This document shows, piece after piece, positions 54,805 to 61,782 of a stretch of DNA of 64,000 bases (positions are counted from its first letter, which is position 1; every line of letters begins with the position of its first letter). The DNA is from Cryobacterium breve (lineage in GTDB: Bacteria > Actinomycetota > Actinomycetes > Actinomycetales > Microbacteriaceae). Position numbers and translations under genes: made by a program. Under the pieces are notes generated by a model, which was not told where the DNA came from, ran no database searches, and saw only the letters and a list, made by a program, of their open reading frames with translations. The stretch lies in the NCBI RefSeq assembly GCF_004402375.1, contig NZ_SOGJ01000023.1:248001-312000 (forward strand). The letters are read 5' to 3'.

Positions 54805-55814
54805 GACTTGTTCTCCATCAATGTGCGCCGGCCGACGGCGTCGAGGGTCTGCCGGATGGCGCCGATGACGTCGTCCGCAGACGGCAAAGCGGCAGTCTCC
54901 AGCGGTTTCGAGTACGGCATCGGCACCTCGGCCATGGCAACCCGGCGAACCGGTGCGTCCAAGTAGTCGAAGCCACCGTCGGAGATCGTCGCAGCGATCT
55001 CGGCGCCGATTCCGTAGGTGAGCCAGTCGTCCTCGAGTACGACGGCCGCGTGGGTCTTCTTCACGGACTCCACCACGGTCTTCCGGTCGAGAGGGCGCAA
55101 GCTCCGGAGGTCGATGACCTCGATGTCGAGTCCATCGGACTCAGCGAGTTCCTCAGCGACACGGGCAGCCACGTATGCCATGCGCGAGTAGCCGATCAGG
55201 GTGATGTCGGCACCACGTCTGGTGACGGCGGCCTTGCCGATCTCGGCCGGGATGTCCTCGTCGGGAACCTCGCCCGTGGTGTTGTACAGCGATAGATTCT
55301 CCAAGAAGAGCACCGGATCGTCGTCGCGAATGGCCGCCAGCATCATCGCCTTGGCGTCGGCAGGGGTGCTCGGGGCAACGACCTTCATCCCGGGCACGAA
55401 GGCGTAGAACAATTCGATGTTCTGCGAGTGGGTGGCACCGAGCTGTTGGCCACCGCCGCCCGGGGTGCGGATGACCAGGGGAACGCGCGCCTGCCCGCCG
55501 AACATGCCGTAGATCTTTGCGGCGTGGTTGACGATCTGATCGAGCGCAAGGAGGCTGAAGTTGATCGTCATGATCTCCACGACCGGGCGGAGCCCCAGCA
55601 TCGCGGCACCGATCGCGGCGCCGGTGAAGCCCTCCTCGGCGATCGCGGTGTCGCGTACCCGCTTCTCGCCAAATTCATCGAGCAGCCCGGCGGTGATCTT
55701 GTAGGCACCGTCGAACAGGCCGATCTCCTCACCCATCAAGAAAACATCGGCATTGCGGTGCATCTCGGATCGCAGCGCGTCACGCAGTGCCTGCCGATAG
55801 GTCATGACGCTCAT
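54801..55814 (-). CDS. acoB: probable acetoin dehydrogenase E1 beta subunit
   Basis: This thiamine-dependent E1 beta subunit has 337 residues, with the transketolase pyrimidine-binding domain (about 1-180: GEEIGLFDGAYKIT, EEGFTGAAIGAAMLGLRPVVEIM, HSQNIELFYAFVPGMKVVAPSTPADAKAM) and the C-terminal transketolase domain (about 200-325). It starts overlapping the E1 alpha stop and ends overlapping the E2 start, both by 4 nt. With E1 alpha it decarboxylates acetoin or pyruvate. Confidence 0.87.
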   Translation of the reverse strand: MSVMTYRQALRDALRSEMHRNADVFLMGEEIGLFDGAYKITAGLLDEFGEKRVRDTAIAEEGFTGAAIGAAMLGLRPVVEIMTINFSLLALDQIVNHAAKIYGMFGGQARVPLVIRTPGGGGQQLGATHSQNIELFYAFVPGMKVVAPSTPADAKAMMLAAIRDDDPVLFLENLSLYNTTGEVPDEDIPAEIGKAAVTRRGADITLIGYSRMAYVAARVAEELAESDGLDIEVIDLRSLRPLDRKTVVESVKKTHAAVVLEDDWLTYGIGAEIAATISDGGFDYLDAPVRRVAMAEVPMPYSKPLETAALPSADDVIGAIRQTLDAVGRRTLMENKS

Positions 55815-56959
55815 CGGGTGACCTCCGATTGCAGGAATGGTGCCGGCTCAAAGAGGGGCTGCCCGGGCAACCTGTGGGAATCGTTGGCCACGGGCGTGGC
55901 GTAGGTGTAGTCGAACAGGGTCGAGACGTGCGGGAACGGACTCGCCTCGGCGAAGGCCGCGGCAGCGGTGGCTCTGTTGATCGCATCGTCGTTGATGACG
56001 GTGATCTCCGTCTCGGTCAGCAGTCCGTTGTCGACCAGATGGGCGGCAAACGTGACCAGTGGGTCGCGTTCCTTGGTCAGCGCGATCGCCTCGGCGCCCC
56101 GGTACTTGCCGGGGTCGACCACGGAGTGCCCGCGCAGCCGTTCGGTCATGACTTCGAGCAGGAACGGCTTGCCAGCGCGTGCCACCGCCGCGGCCCGCTG
56201 AGCGCCCTCGAACACGGCGACGGGGTCAATGCCGTCCACCCGTTCGGCCTCCATCCGATAAGAGGATGCGCGCTTGTACAGTTCGGGTTCGGCCGAGGAC
56301 TTGTCGACCGTCGTAGCCATCCCCAATCGGTTGTTGATGACGACGTAGACGATGGGGAGGCTCCAGAGCGCCGCGATGTTGAGTGACTCGTGGAAGGCGC
56401 CGATGTTCGTGGTGCCATCGCCCATCGTGCACATGACGATCTCGTCCACGCCGCGGTAGTCGATGGCGAGAGCCGCTCCGGTGGCCAACGGGATCTGGCC
56501 TCCGACGATTCCGTAGCCGCCGAGCATTCGCTTCTCAAGGTCAAACATGTGCATGGAGCCGCCCCAACCTTTGGAGACGCCGTCCGACCGGCCGAAGAGC
56601 TCAGCCATCACGCGTTCGGGTTCGATTCCCCGGGTCAGCGCGTAGCCGTGTTCGCGATAGTTGGTGAAGAGGTAGTCGGTGGGTCGCAAAGCCGCCATCA
56701 AGCCAACGACAGCGGCTTCCTCGCCCAGATTGAGGTGGCAATAGCCGCCGATCAAGGCCTGGGTGTAGGCGCGGGCCGCTCGCTCCTCGAAGCGACGGAT
56801 GAACACCATCTGCCGGTAGAAATCGACGGCGCGCTCCCCTGCGACGGTGTCGGTCTCTGCACCGGTCCCCACGGGGTACTCCGTCTCTGCAGTAAAGGGC
56901 TTGCCCCGGTGGGCACCGGAGTTTGGGGGCATCACGGTAGTTCGCTGTCGCGTAGCCAT
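55811..56959 (-). CDS. acoA: probable acetoin dehydrogenase E1 alpha subunit
   Basis: This 382-residue protein is a PDH-like E1 alpha subunit with the ThDP-binding motif GDGTTNIGAFHESLN followed by VVINNRLGM, and the phosphorylation-loop-like region YRGAEAIALTKERDP. The N-terminal 40 residues are poorly conserved. It is the first gene of acoA-acoB-acoC-budC. Assignment to acetoin rather than pyruvate rests on the adjacent diacetyl reductase and the already present AceE. No E3 is encoded in this operon. Confidence 0.83.
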   Translation of the reverse strand: MATRQRTTVMPPNSGAHRGKPFTAETEYPVGTGAETDTVAGERAVDFYRQMVFIRRFEERAARAYTQALIGGYCHLNLGEEAAVVGLMAALRPTDYLFTNYREHGYALTRGIEPERVMAELFGRSDGVSKGWGGSMHMFDLEKRMLGGYGIVGGQIPLATGAALAIDYRGVDEIVMCTMGDGTTNIGAFHESLNIAALWSLPIVYVVINNRLGMATTVDKSSAEPELYKRASSYRMEAERVDGIDPVAVFEGAQRAAAVARAGKPFLLEVMTERLRGHSVVDPGKYRGAEAIALTKERDPLVTFAAHLVDNGLLTETEITVINDDAINRATAAAAFAEASPFPHVSTLFDYTYATPVANDSHRLPGQPLFEPAPFLQSEVTR

Positions 56960-57091
56960 AGCGAAATTCCCTTCTCGGCCTTCGTGAGGTCGCGGTTGAG
57001 GCGTCGAATAGAATTAATGAAACGACAGAGTATCATTCTACATCGACGGGTACCCTCGTTGTACAGCGTCACCGACGAACCGAAGGACACA
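56960..57091. promoter_or_regulatory. control region between aco operon and TetR gene
   Basis: TAGAAT hexamers occur on both strands, at 57009-57014 (plus) and the complement of 57035-57040 (minus), forming an inverted repeat with 20-bp spacing and predicting facing transcripts. The palindrome GGGTACCC lies at 57048-57055. The region is the expected binding site of the TetR protein. Confidence 0.4.
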
Positions 57092-57703
57092 GTGGAAACC
57101 GCGCACCCAGGCCTCGAACGAAAGCGTGGCCGCCCGACCGAGGCCGGTCGCATCGAGCGACAGGAACAGATTCTTGATGCCGCCTTGCCGATCTTCCTTG
57201 AACACGGCTACGGCAATGCGACGGTGGACCGGATCGCCGTGTCCGCTCGAGTGACAAAACGCACGATCTACAGCTACTTCGGCAACAAAGACGGCGTCTT
57301 CACCGAAATGCACCGCCGCCTGGCCGCGACCGTCAGCGGCGCTGCACTCGATCCCGACAGCCTGGAGACGCTGGCCACACGCATCGTCCTCGCGCTGCAC
57401 TCCGCACGGATGATCGGCCTGCACCGCCTGGTCATTGCCGAGTCCCTGCGCTTTCCCGATCTTGCCCGCACGCTGCACGACAACGGGGACATGCGGCACG
57501 TCGCCCGGCTAGCCGAGCACATCGAACTCGAACACGGCGAAGGGGCCGCAGATCGGGGTGAAGCGCTCTATTCTTTGCTGCTGGGCGAGGACTACCGGCG
57601 GCGCCTGCTCGGGCTTCTAGATCCGATCACGGCTGATTCCGCCGCCACACACGCCCATTCCGCGCTTGAGTTCCTCGGGCTCACCACCACCGCGAAGCGC
57701 TGA
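57092..57703 (+). CDS. TetR family regulator, probable aco regulator
   Basis: This protein of 203 residues has an N-terminal helix-turn-helix (about 20-70): RQEQILDAALPIFLEHGYGNATVDRIAVSARVTKRTIYSYFGNKDGVFTEM. The C-terminal half is an all-helical ligand domain without a recognisable ligand. I prefer the GTG at 57092, which has GAAGGA 4 nt upstream; an ATG at 57017 would lengthen it by 25 residues but lies at the promoter. It is divergent from the aco operon and is likely its repressor. DUF488 follows 3 bp later. Confidence 0.83.
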   Translation: METAHPGLERKRGRPTEAGRIERQEQILDAALPIFLEHGYGNATVDRIAVSARVTKRTIYSYFGNKDGVFTEMHRRLAATVSGAALDPDSLETLATRIVLALHSARMIGLHRLVIAESLRFPDLARTLHDNGDMRHVARLAEHIELEHGEGAADRGEALYSLLLGEDYRRRLLGLLDPITADSAATHAHSALEFLGLTTTAKR

Positions 57704-57706
57704 ATC

Positions 57707-58090
57707 GTGAACCTCCGAATCAAGCGCATCTACGACGACGCTGCCGACGGCGATGGATGCCGCATCCTTGTTGACCGACTATGGCCGCGCGGTGTCACGA
57801 AAGAGCGGGCCAATTTGGACGTCTGGCTAAAGGAGATCGCCCCGTCCCCGGCCCTTCGCACGTGGTGGAAGCACGACCCGAAGCGCCAAGCCGAGTTCGC
57901 CATCCGCTATCGCGCCGAACTCGACGGCAACCCGGTTACCATGCAGGCCGTGACCGAGCTGCGCGAGCTCGCGGCGCTGGGCGGCACCTCGACCCTGCTC
58001 TACGGCGCCAAGGATCCCAAGGTCAATCACGCCCAGATCCTGGCCGACTACCTGGGGGCCACCCTCGGCTCACGGCCCGTTCATACATGA
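57707..58090 (+). CDS. DUF488 family protein
   Basis: This small protein of 127 residues has the DUF488 pattern: RIYDDAADGDGCRILVDRLWPRGVTKERANLDVWLKEIAPS and LRTWWKHDPKRQAEFAIRYRAEL, with TLLYGAKDPKVNHAQIL at the end. The family is widespread and uncharacterised; some members are called uroporphyrin-III methyltransferase-like in error. The start is GTG at 57707, 3 bp after the TetR gene, so the two are probably co-transcribed. Confidence 0.9.
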   Translation: MNLRIKRIYDDAADGDGCRILVDRLWPRGVTKERANLDVWLKEIAPSPALRTWWKHDPKRQAEFAIRYRAELDGNPVTMQAVTELRELAALGGTSTLLYGAKDPKVNHAQILADYLGATLGSRPVHT

Positions 58091-58706
58091 CTGCCGCGCC
58101 ACCGACCGCATTCTGGACTCTTGGGCATGAGAGTAGATCCCGGTCGCGGGGTGGCGCCATGACGGGCGGCGTTCCACAACACTGAACCCCCCTGCTCGGA
58201 CCCCCATTCCTCGACCTTCAAAATCGTCGGACCAAGACCGTCTCGGCCGGCGCAGGAACGCCCGCGCCACCTGGGAACCGGCCCATTTACCGCGGGGCTG
58301 ACCAGGTCGAGGAGGAGGTGCACTACAGCTCGGTCACTGTCAGGACATTCGGCGGACTGTCGGGGGCAGGGATGCCCCTGCGGGTGCGCCGGGCGGCTAC
58401 AGTGTCGGCACTGTAGAGAATGCGGGGCGGCCATTGGCATCTTTATGCTCGACCTGCCAGGGGGCAGGGCTGGATCTCGGCACGGTGAGTGACGTGGAAG
58501 ATAGGTCAGGCCGTGGCGCTCCTGGTCAGCTGCCGAAGAATATCCACGGGACTCCCATGACGCTTAAAAAGGATAACTGTGCTAACAATTAGAGTTGTCC
58601 CCAATGACCCGAGCACACGTTGAACGGAAATCCCAAAGCAGATCGAAACCACAGGCGCGACCCACCGGAATCAGCCGGACGCGGACGTCTGAGCGAGGAA
58701 CCCCGC
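58091..58706. other. intergenic region of 616 bp before the radical SAM gene
   Basis: No convincing gene is seen. An inverted repeat, GCGCCACC at 58096-58103 with GGTGGCGC at 58150-58157, plus GACCG/CGGTC inside it, may end the DUF488 transcript. An AT-rich island at about 58564-58596 with TAGAGT at 58590-58595 is the best promoter candidate, giving a leader of about 105 nt. Confidence 0.4.
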
Positions 58707-59882
58707 ATGACCGAATCCCCCCGCAAGCGCCCGGTGCGATTGCTTCACCACGACGCCGCCGAGCGTCCCTTCATCGTCATCTGGGAGGTCACCCGAGCTT
58801 GTCAACTGGTCTGCACCCACTGTCGCGCCGACGCTATCCGCAGCCGAAACCCGTTCGAGCTCAGCACCAAACAGGGCAAGGAGCTGCTCGACGACCTGGC
58901 GGCGTTTGGTTCGCCGCGTCCACTCATCGTGCTTACCGGCGGCGACCCCTTCGAACGGCCCGACCTGCCCGAGCTCGTCGCCCACGGCACGGGGCTTGGG
59001 CTGAGCATGGCCCTCTCCCCCTCGGTGACTCCGAAGCTGACCCGCGAGGTGCTGGTCGAGCTTCACGATGCCGGTGCGAAGGCCATCTCGCTCTCGCTGG
59101 ATGGGGCGACCGCCGGCACCCACGATGCGTTCCGTGGCGTGAACGGCGTATTCGACGACACCATGGACGCGGCCCGGATGGTGCGCGAGGTCGGCTACCG
59201 GCTGCAAATCAACACCACGGTCACCGCCGCCAACGTGCGCGAGCTGCCCTCCATTCTCAAGACCGTGCTCGAGCTCGGCACAACGCTCTGGAGCATCTTC
59301 TTCCTAGTACCGACCGGGCGCGGCAAGCTACTGCAGGCGCTTGGTGCCGATGAGGTCGAAGAGGTGCTGCACTGGATGCACGACGTGTCCGACCTCGTGG
59401 CCATCAAGGCAACCGAGGCGCCGCACTACCGTCGCATCGCGATCCAGCGGGCCGGCGTGGCCGACCTCGACGTTGTCTTCCCGGTGGGCCCACTGCGAGC
59501 CGAGCTGCGGCGGGACACTGCCGAGCTCCTTACCGGAGACGAGCCGAAACGGCGCGCCGCCCGGGCTCCGATTGACGTCAATTCCGGCCGCGGCTTCGCC
59601 TTCGTCGACCATGTCGGCCTGGTCTACCCGAGCGGTTTCCTGCCGGTCTCGGTGGGCTGCGTTCGCGACCAGCCGTTCTCGGAGATCTACCGGGACGCCG
59701 AGCTGCTGCAGGACCTACGCTCGCCAGACAAGTTCGGCGACCGGTGCGGCCGCTGCGAGTTCCGCACGGTCTGCGGTGGGTCACGGTCGCACGCCTACGC
59801 CGTCACCGGCGACCCGCTCGCGGCCGACCCCAGCTGTGCCTATGAGCCAACGATGCCGGTCGAGCGGGTCGAAACTCACTGA
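58707..59882 (+). CDS. radical SAM/SPASM protein (TIGR04053-like)
   Basis: This cytoplasmic iron-sulfur enzyme has 391 residues. The radical SAM cluster cysteines C32, C36 and C39 are in ACQLVCTHC, with GGDPFERPDL and SLDGATAGTHDAFRG as further family motifs. The C-terminal SPASM region has cysteines in VGCVRDQ, CGRCEFRTVCGG and DPSCAYEP for auxiliary clusters. The layout matches the TIGR04053 group, related to heme/peptide-modifying NirJ/AhbD enzymes; no substrate is known. The start ATG at 58707 has GAGGAA upstream. It is convergent with the NO reductase operon, separated by a strong terminator. Confidence 0.85.
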   Translation: MTESPRKRPVRLLHHDAAERPFIVIWEVTRACQLVCTHCRADAIRSRNPFELSTKQGKELLDDLAAFGSPRPLIVLTGGDPFERPDLPELVAHGTGLGLSMALSPSVTPKLTREVLVELHDAGAKAISLSLDGATAGTHDAFRGVNGVFDDTMDAARMVREVGYRLQINTTVTAANVRELPSILKTVLELGTTLWSIFFLVPTGRGKLLQALGADEVEEVLHWMHDVSDLVAIKATEAPHYRRIAIQRAGVADLDVVFPVGPLRAELRRDTAELLTGDEPKRRAARAPIDVNSGRGFAFVDHVGLVYPSGFLPVSVGCVRDQPFSEIYRDAELLQDLRSPDKFGDRCGRCEFRTVCGGSRSHAYAVTGDPLAADPSCAYEPTMPVERVETH

Positions 59883-59903
59883 CCGACTGACGCCAACAGA
59901 ACC

Positions 59904-59935
59904 ATGCCCGGCCGATCTCTCGGCCGGGCATTTTT
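59904..59935 (+). terminator. intrinsic terminator after the radical SAM gene
   Basis: A 12-bp perfect stem, ATGCCCGGCCGA with TCGGCCGGGCAT, a TCTC loop and TTTTT. Confidence 0.92.
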
Positions 59936-59957
59936 CATGCGGGTTTGTCGGAGCAGG

Positions 59958-60230
59958 TCAGGGTAGGTTGTGCTTGCCGCCAACCCACTGCAGGGCACCG
60001 ATCAGGGCCACGCCGACCCCGGCCATCCCCACGAACATGCCGAGCATCATCCAGAAAAGCAGCGGTTCCAAGCCGCCGACGATGGCATCAGTGCGCACAA
60101 TGGTGCCCACGAGAAAGCCGAAGATCGGCGCGAACAGGCCGATGAACGATCCCACGAGCATCAGGCGGATGCACCGGGTGCGATGCGCTGGTGAGGCCGG
60201 GCGGTTCTTCTCGAGCAGGAGGCCGCTCAC
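59958..60230 (-). CDS. small membrane protein, NO reductase operon
   Basis: This protein of 90 residues has two membrane helices (about 22-46, RLMLVGSFIGLFAPIFGFLVGTIV, and 55-82, LEPLLFWMMLGMFVGMAGVGVALIG). I do not recognise the family. The GTG start at 60230 overlaps the SPFH stop by 4 nt (GTGA), so it is translationally coupled and is the last gene of the operon. Confidence 0.7.
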   Translation of the reverse strand: MSGLLLEKNRPASPAHRTRCIRLMLVGSFIGLFAPIFGFLVGTIVRTDAIVGGLEPLLFWMMLGMFVGMAGVGVALIGALQWVGGKHNLP

Positions 60231-61018
60231 GAGGGGCTCCCGACCGGCATGGTTGCGGGAACCGAAGCGGACATCTTGTTGAGGAACGGCCCGATGATGT
60301 CCATCGGCAGCGGAAAGACCACGGTGGAGTTGTGGTCCGCTCCGAGCTCGAGCAGGGTCTGCAGGTAACGCAGTTGCAGCGATGCCGGGTTGCGGCTGAG
60401 GATCTCGGCGGCCTGGCCGAGCTCCTCCGAAGCCTGCAGTTCGCCGTGCGCGTTGATGATCTTTGCACGGCGATCACGCTCGGCCTCAGCCTCTCGGGCC
60501 ATGGCTCGTTGCATCGCCTGCGGAATCTCCACATCCTTGATCTCGACGACCTTTACCCGGACGCCCCACGGTTCGGTCTGGGCGTTTATGTTCCGGGCCA
60601 GATCCTCGTTGAGGTCCGCACGATGCGCCAGCAGGGTGTCCAGGTCGGCGCGGCCCACCACCGATCGCAGCGTGGTCTGCGCCATCTGCGACGTGGCCAT
60701 GGCGTGGTTCTCCACGCCCATCACCGACAGGACCGGGTCGGTCACCTGAAACAGCACGACGGCGTTCACCCGGGCCGGCACGTTGTCCTTGGTGATGACG
60801 TCCTGTGGCGGGATGGTGAGGGTCACGATCCGCAGGTCGACCCGCACCATGCTGTCGATGCCGAGGAACACGATCTGCACACCCGGCTGGCGGATCGGGC
60901 GGAGCCGCCCGAATCTGAACGACACCCCGCGTTCGTATTCCTGCAGCACCTTGAACGAGGCCGCCAGCCAAATCAGGAACAGGCCCACCACAACGAGGGC
61001 AAATATTATGATCGCCAT
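60227..61018 (-). CDS. SPFH/band 7 (slipin, stomatin-like) protein
   Basis: This 263-residue protein has one N-terminal membrane helix (about 2-22) and an SPFH domain (about 25-180): YERGVSFRFGRLRPIRQPGVQIVFLGID, VDLRIVTLTIPPQDVITKDNVPARVNAVVLFQV and VEIKDVEIPQAMQRAMAREAEAERDRRAKII. A helical tail follows. Slipins form oligomeric scaffolds in membranes and usually partner with NfeD proteases; no NfeD gene is present here. It starts overlapping the preceding gene's stop (TGATG). Its place after NO reductase suggests a scaffold or quality-control role, by inference. Confidence 0.88.
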   Translation of the reverse strand: MAIIIFALVVVGLFLIWLAASFKVLQEYERGVSFRFGRLRPIRQPGVQIVFLGIDSMVRVDLRIVTLTIPPQDVITKDNVPARVNAVVLFQVTDPVLSVMGVENHAMATSQMAQTTLRSVVGRADLDTLLAHRADLNEDLARNINAQTEPWGVRVKVVEIKDVEIPQAMQRAMAREAEAERDRRAKIINAHGELQASEELGQAAEILSRNPASLQLRYLQTLLELGADHNSTVVFPLPMDIIGPFLNKMSASVPATMPVGSPS

Positions 61019-61782
61019 CAGCGGTTCTCCTCGCGGTTCCAGTCGGGATCCGCACCGATGCGGCCAGGCCCGGCTTCCATTTCCAGTTCGGCCCAGCGGG
61101 CAGAAAACGATGAAGACACTGAATTTCCTTTCGGTTCAACGGGCTCCGGCGCAAGCCGATGTCCGGTCTTTCTGATGGCGCCGTAGCCGCGGGCGCCTTC
61201 CGACTGGCGAGCGGCCTCTCTCGTGGCGATGCTCTCGTCGAGACTCTCGTGTCGCAGGTGCTCGGGAAACCCGGCCGGGCTGCGCCACAGGTGCGACCAG
61301 AGCGGCCAACTGCCCGCTGCGATGATGATGGCCGCGGCCGCAAGGATCACGAGCTCGACGCCGGTTCGCCGCTGCAGCATCGTGGCCAGTGGCCACGCCA
61401 GACCGAGTACCACGACGGCACAGGCGATACCACGATGAAATCGCTCAGCTTCCGAGCTCGGCCACGGATCGATGTTGCGGGAGACCTGGCGGCCGGTGTC
61501 AGACGTGGTGCAAATGTCTTTCACCGGGCAGGGGTTGCAGACCGTGGGGCTGGCCTGATATCGCGTGACCCGGTTGTCCGGGTCAAAGGAGATCGGCCAC
61601 AACCACTGGTCTTCCGAGCATTTCCACGCGTCGTGGTCTTCGTGGTAGCTGAAAGCCCCCGCTCGCGCGGCGGTCGTAGTGGTGGCGGTTCGCCGCGCGA
61701 GTAGATCCAGGACGTGCGCCACGATCAGCAGAAAGCCGCCATAGACGAGCGCGAACCAGACCTCCGAATTGACTTCCTGCAT
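61018..61782 (-). CDS. membrane protein with four-cysteine motif, NO reductase operon
   Basis: This 254-residue protein has a helix at about 8-28, a soluble segment of about 90 residues, two more helices at about 119-135 and 142-165, and a polar tail. The segment contains C55 in DAWKCSEDQWLWP and C82, C85 and C91 in TVCNPCPVKDICTTSDTGRQVSR, with H47 and H50 nearby. The C-x2-CPV-x3-CTTS-x2-GR pattern resembles the zinc module of IS1182-type transposases; WhiB proteins share the C-x2-C-x5-C part. A metal or iron-sulfur site is likely. It overlaps norZ upstream and the SPFH gene downstream. Confidence 0.72.
   Translation of the reverse strand: MQEVNSEVWFALVYGGFLLIVAHVLDLLARRTATTTTAARAGAFSYHEDHDAWKCSEDQWLWPISFDPDNRVTRYQASPTVCNPCPVKDICTTSDTGRQVSRNIDPWPSSEAERFHRGIACAVVVLGLAWPLATMLQRRTGVELVILAAAAIIIAAGSWPLWSHLWRSPAGFPEHLRHESLDESIATREAARQSEGARGYGAIRKTGHRLAPEPVEPKGNSVSSSFSARWAELEMEAGPGRIGADPDWNREENR

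Noticed and set aside
58564..58610. Possible FNR or NsrR site in the AT-rich island before the radical SAM gene
   Set aside because: TTGTCCCCAA has only three-base arms and does not fit either consensus; the signal is too weak.
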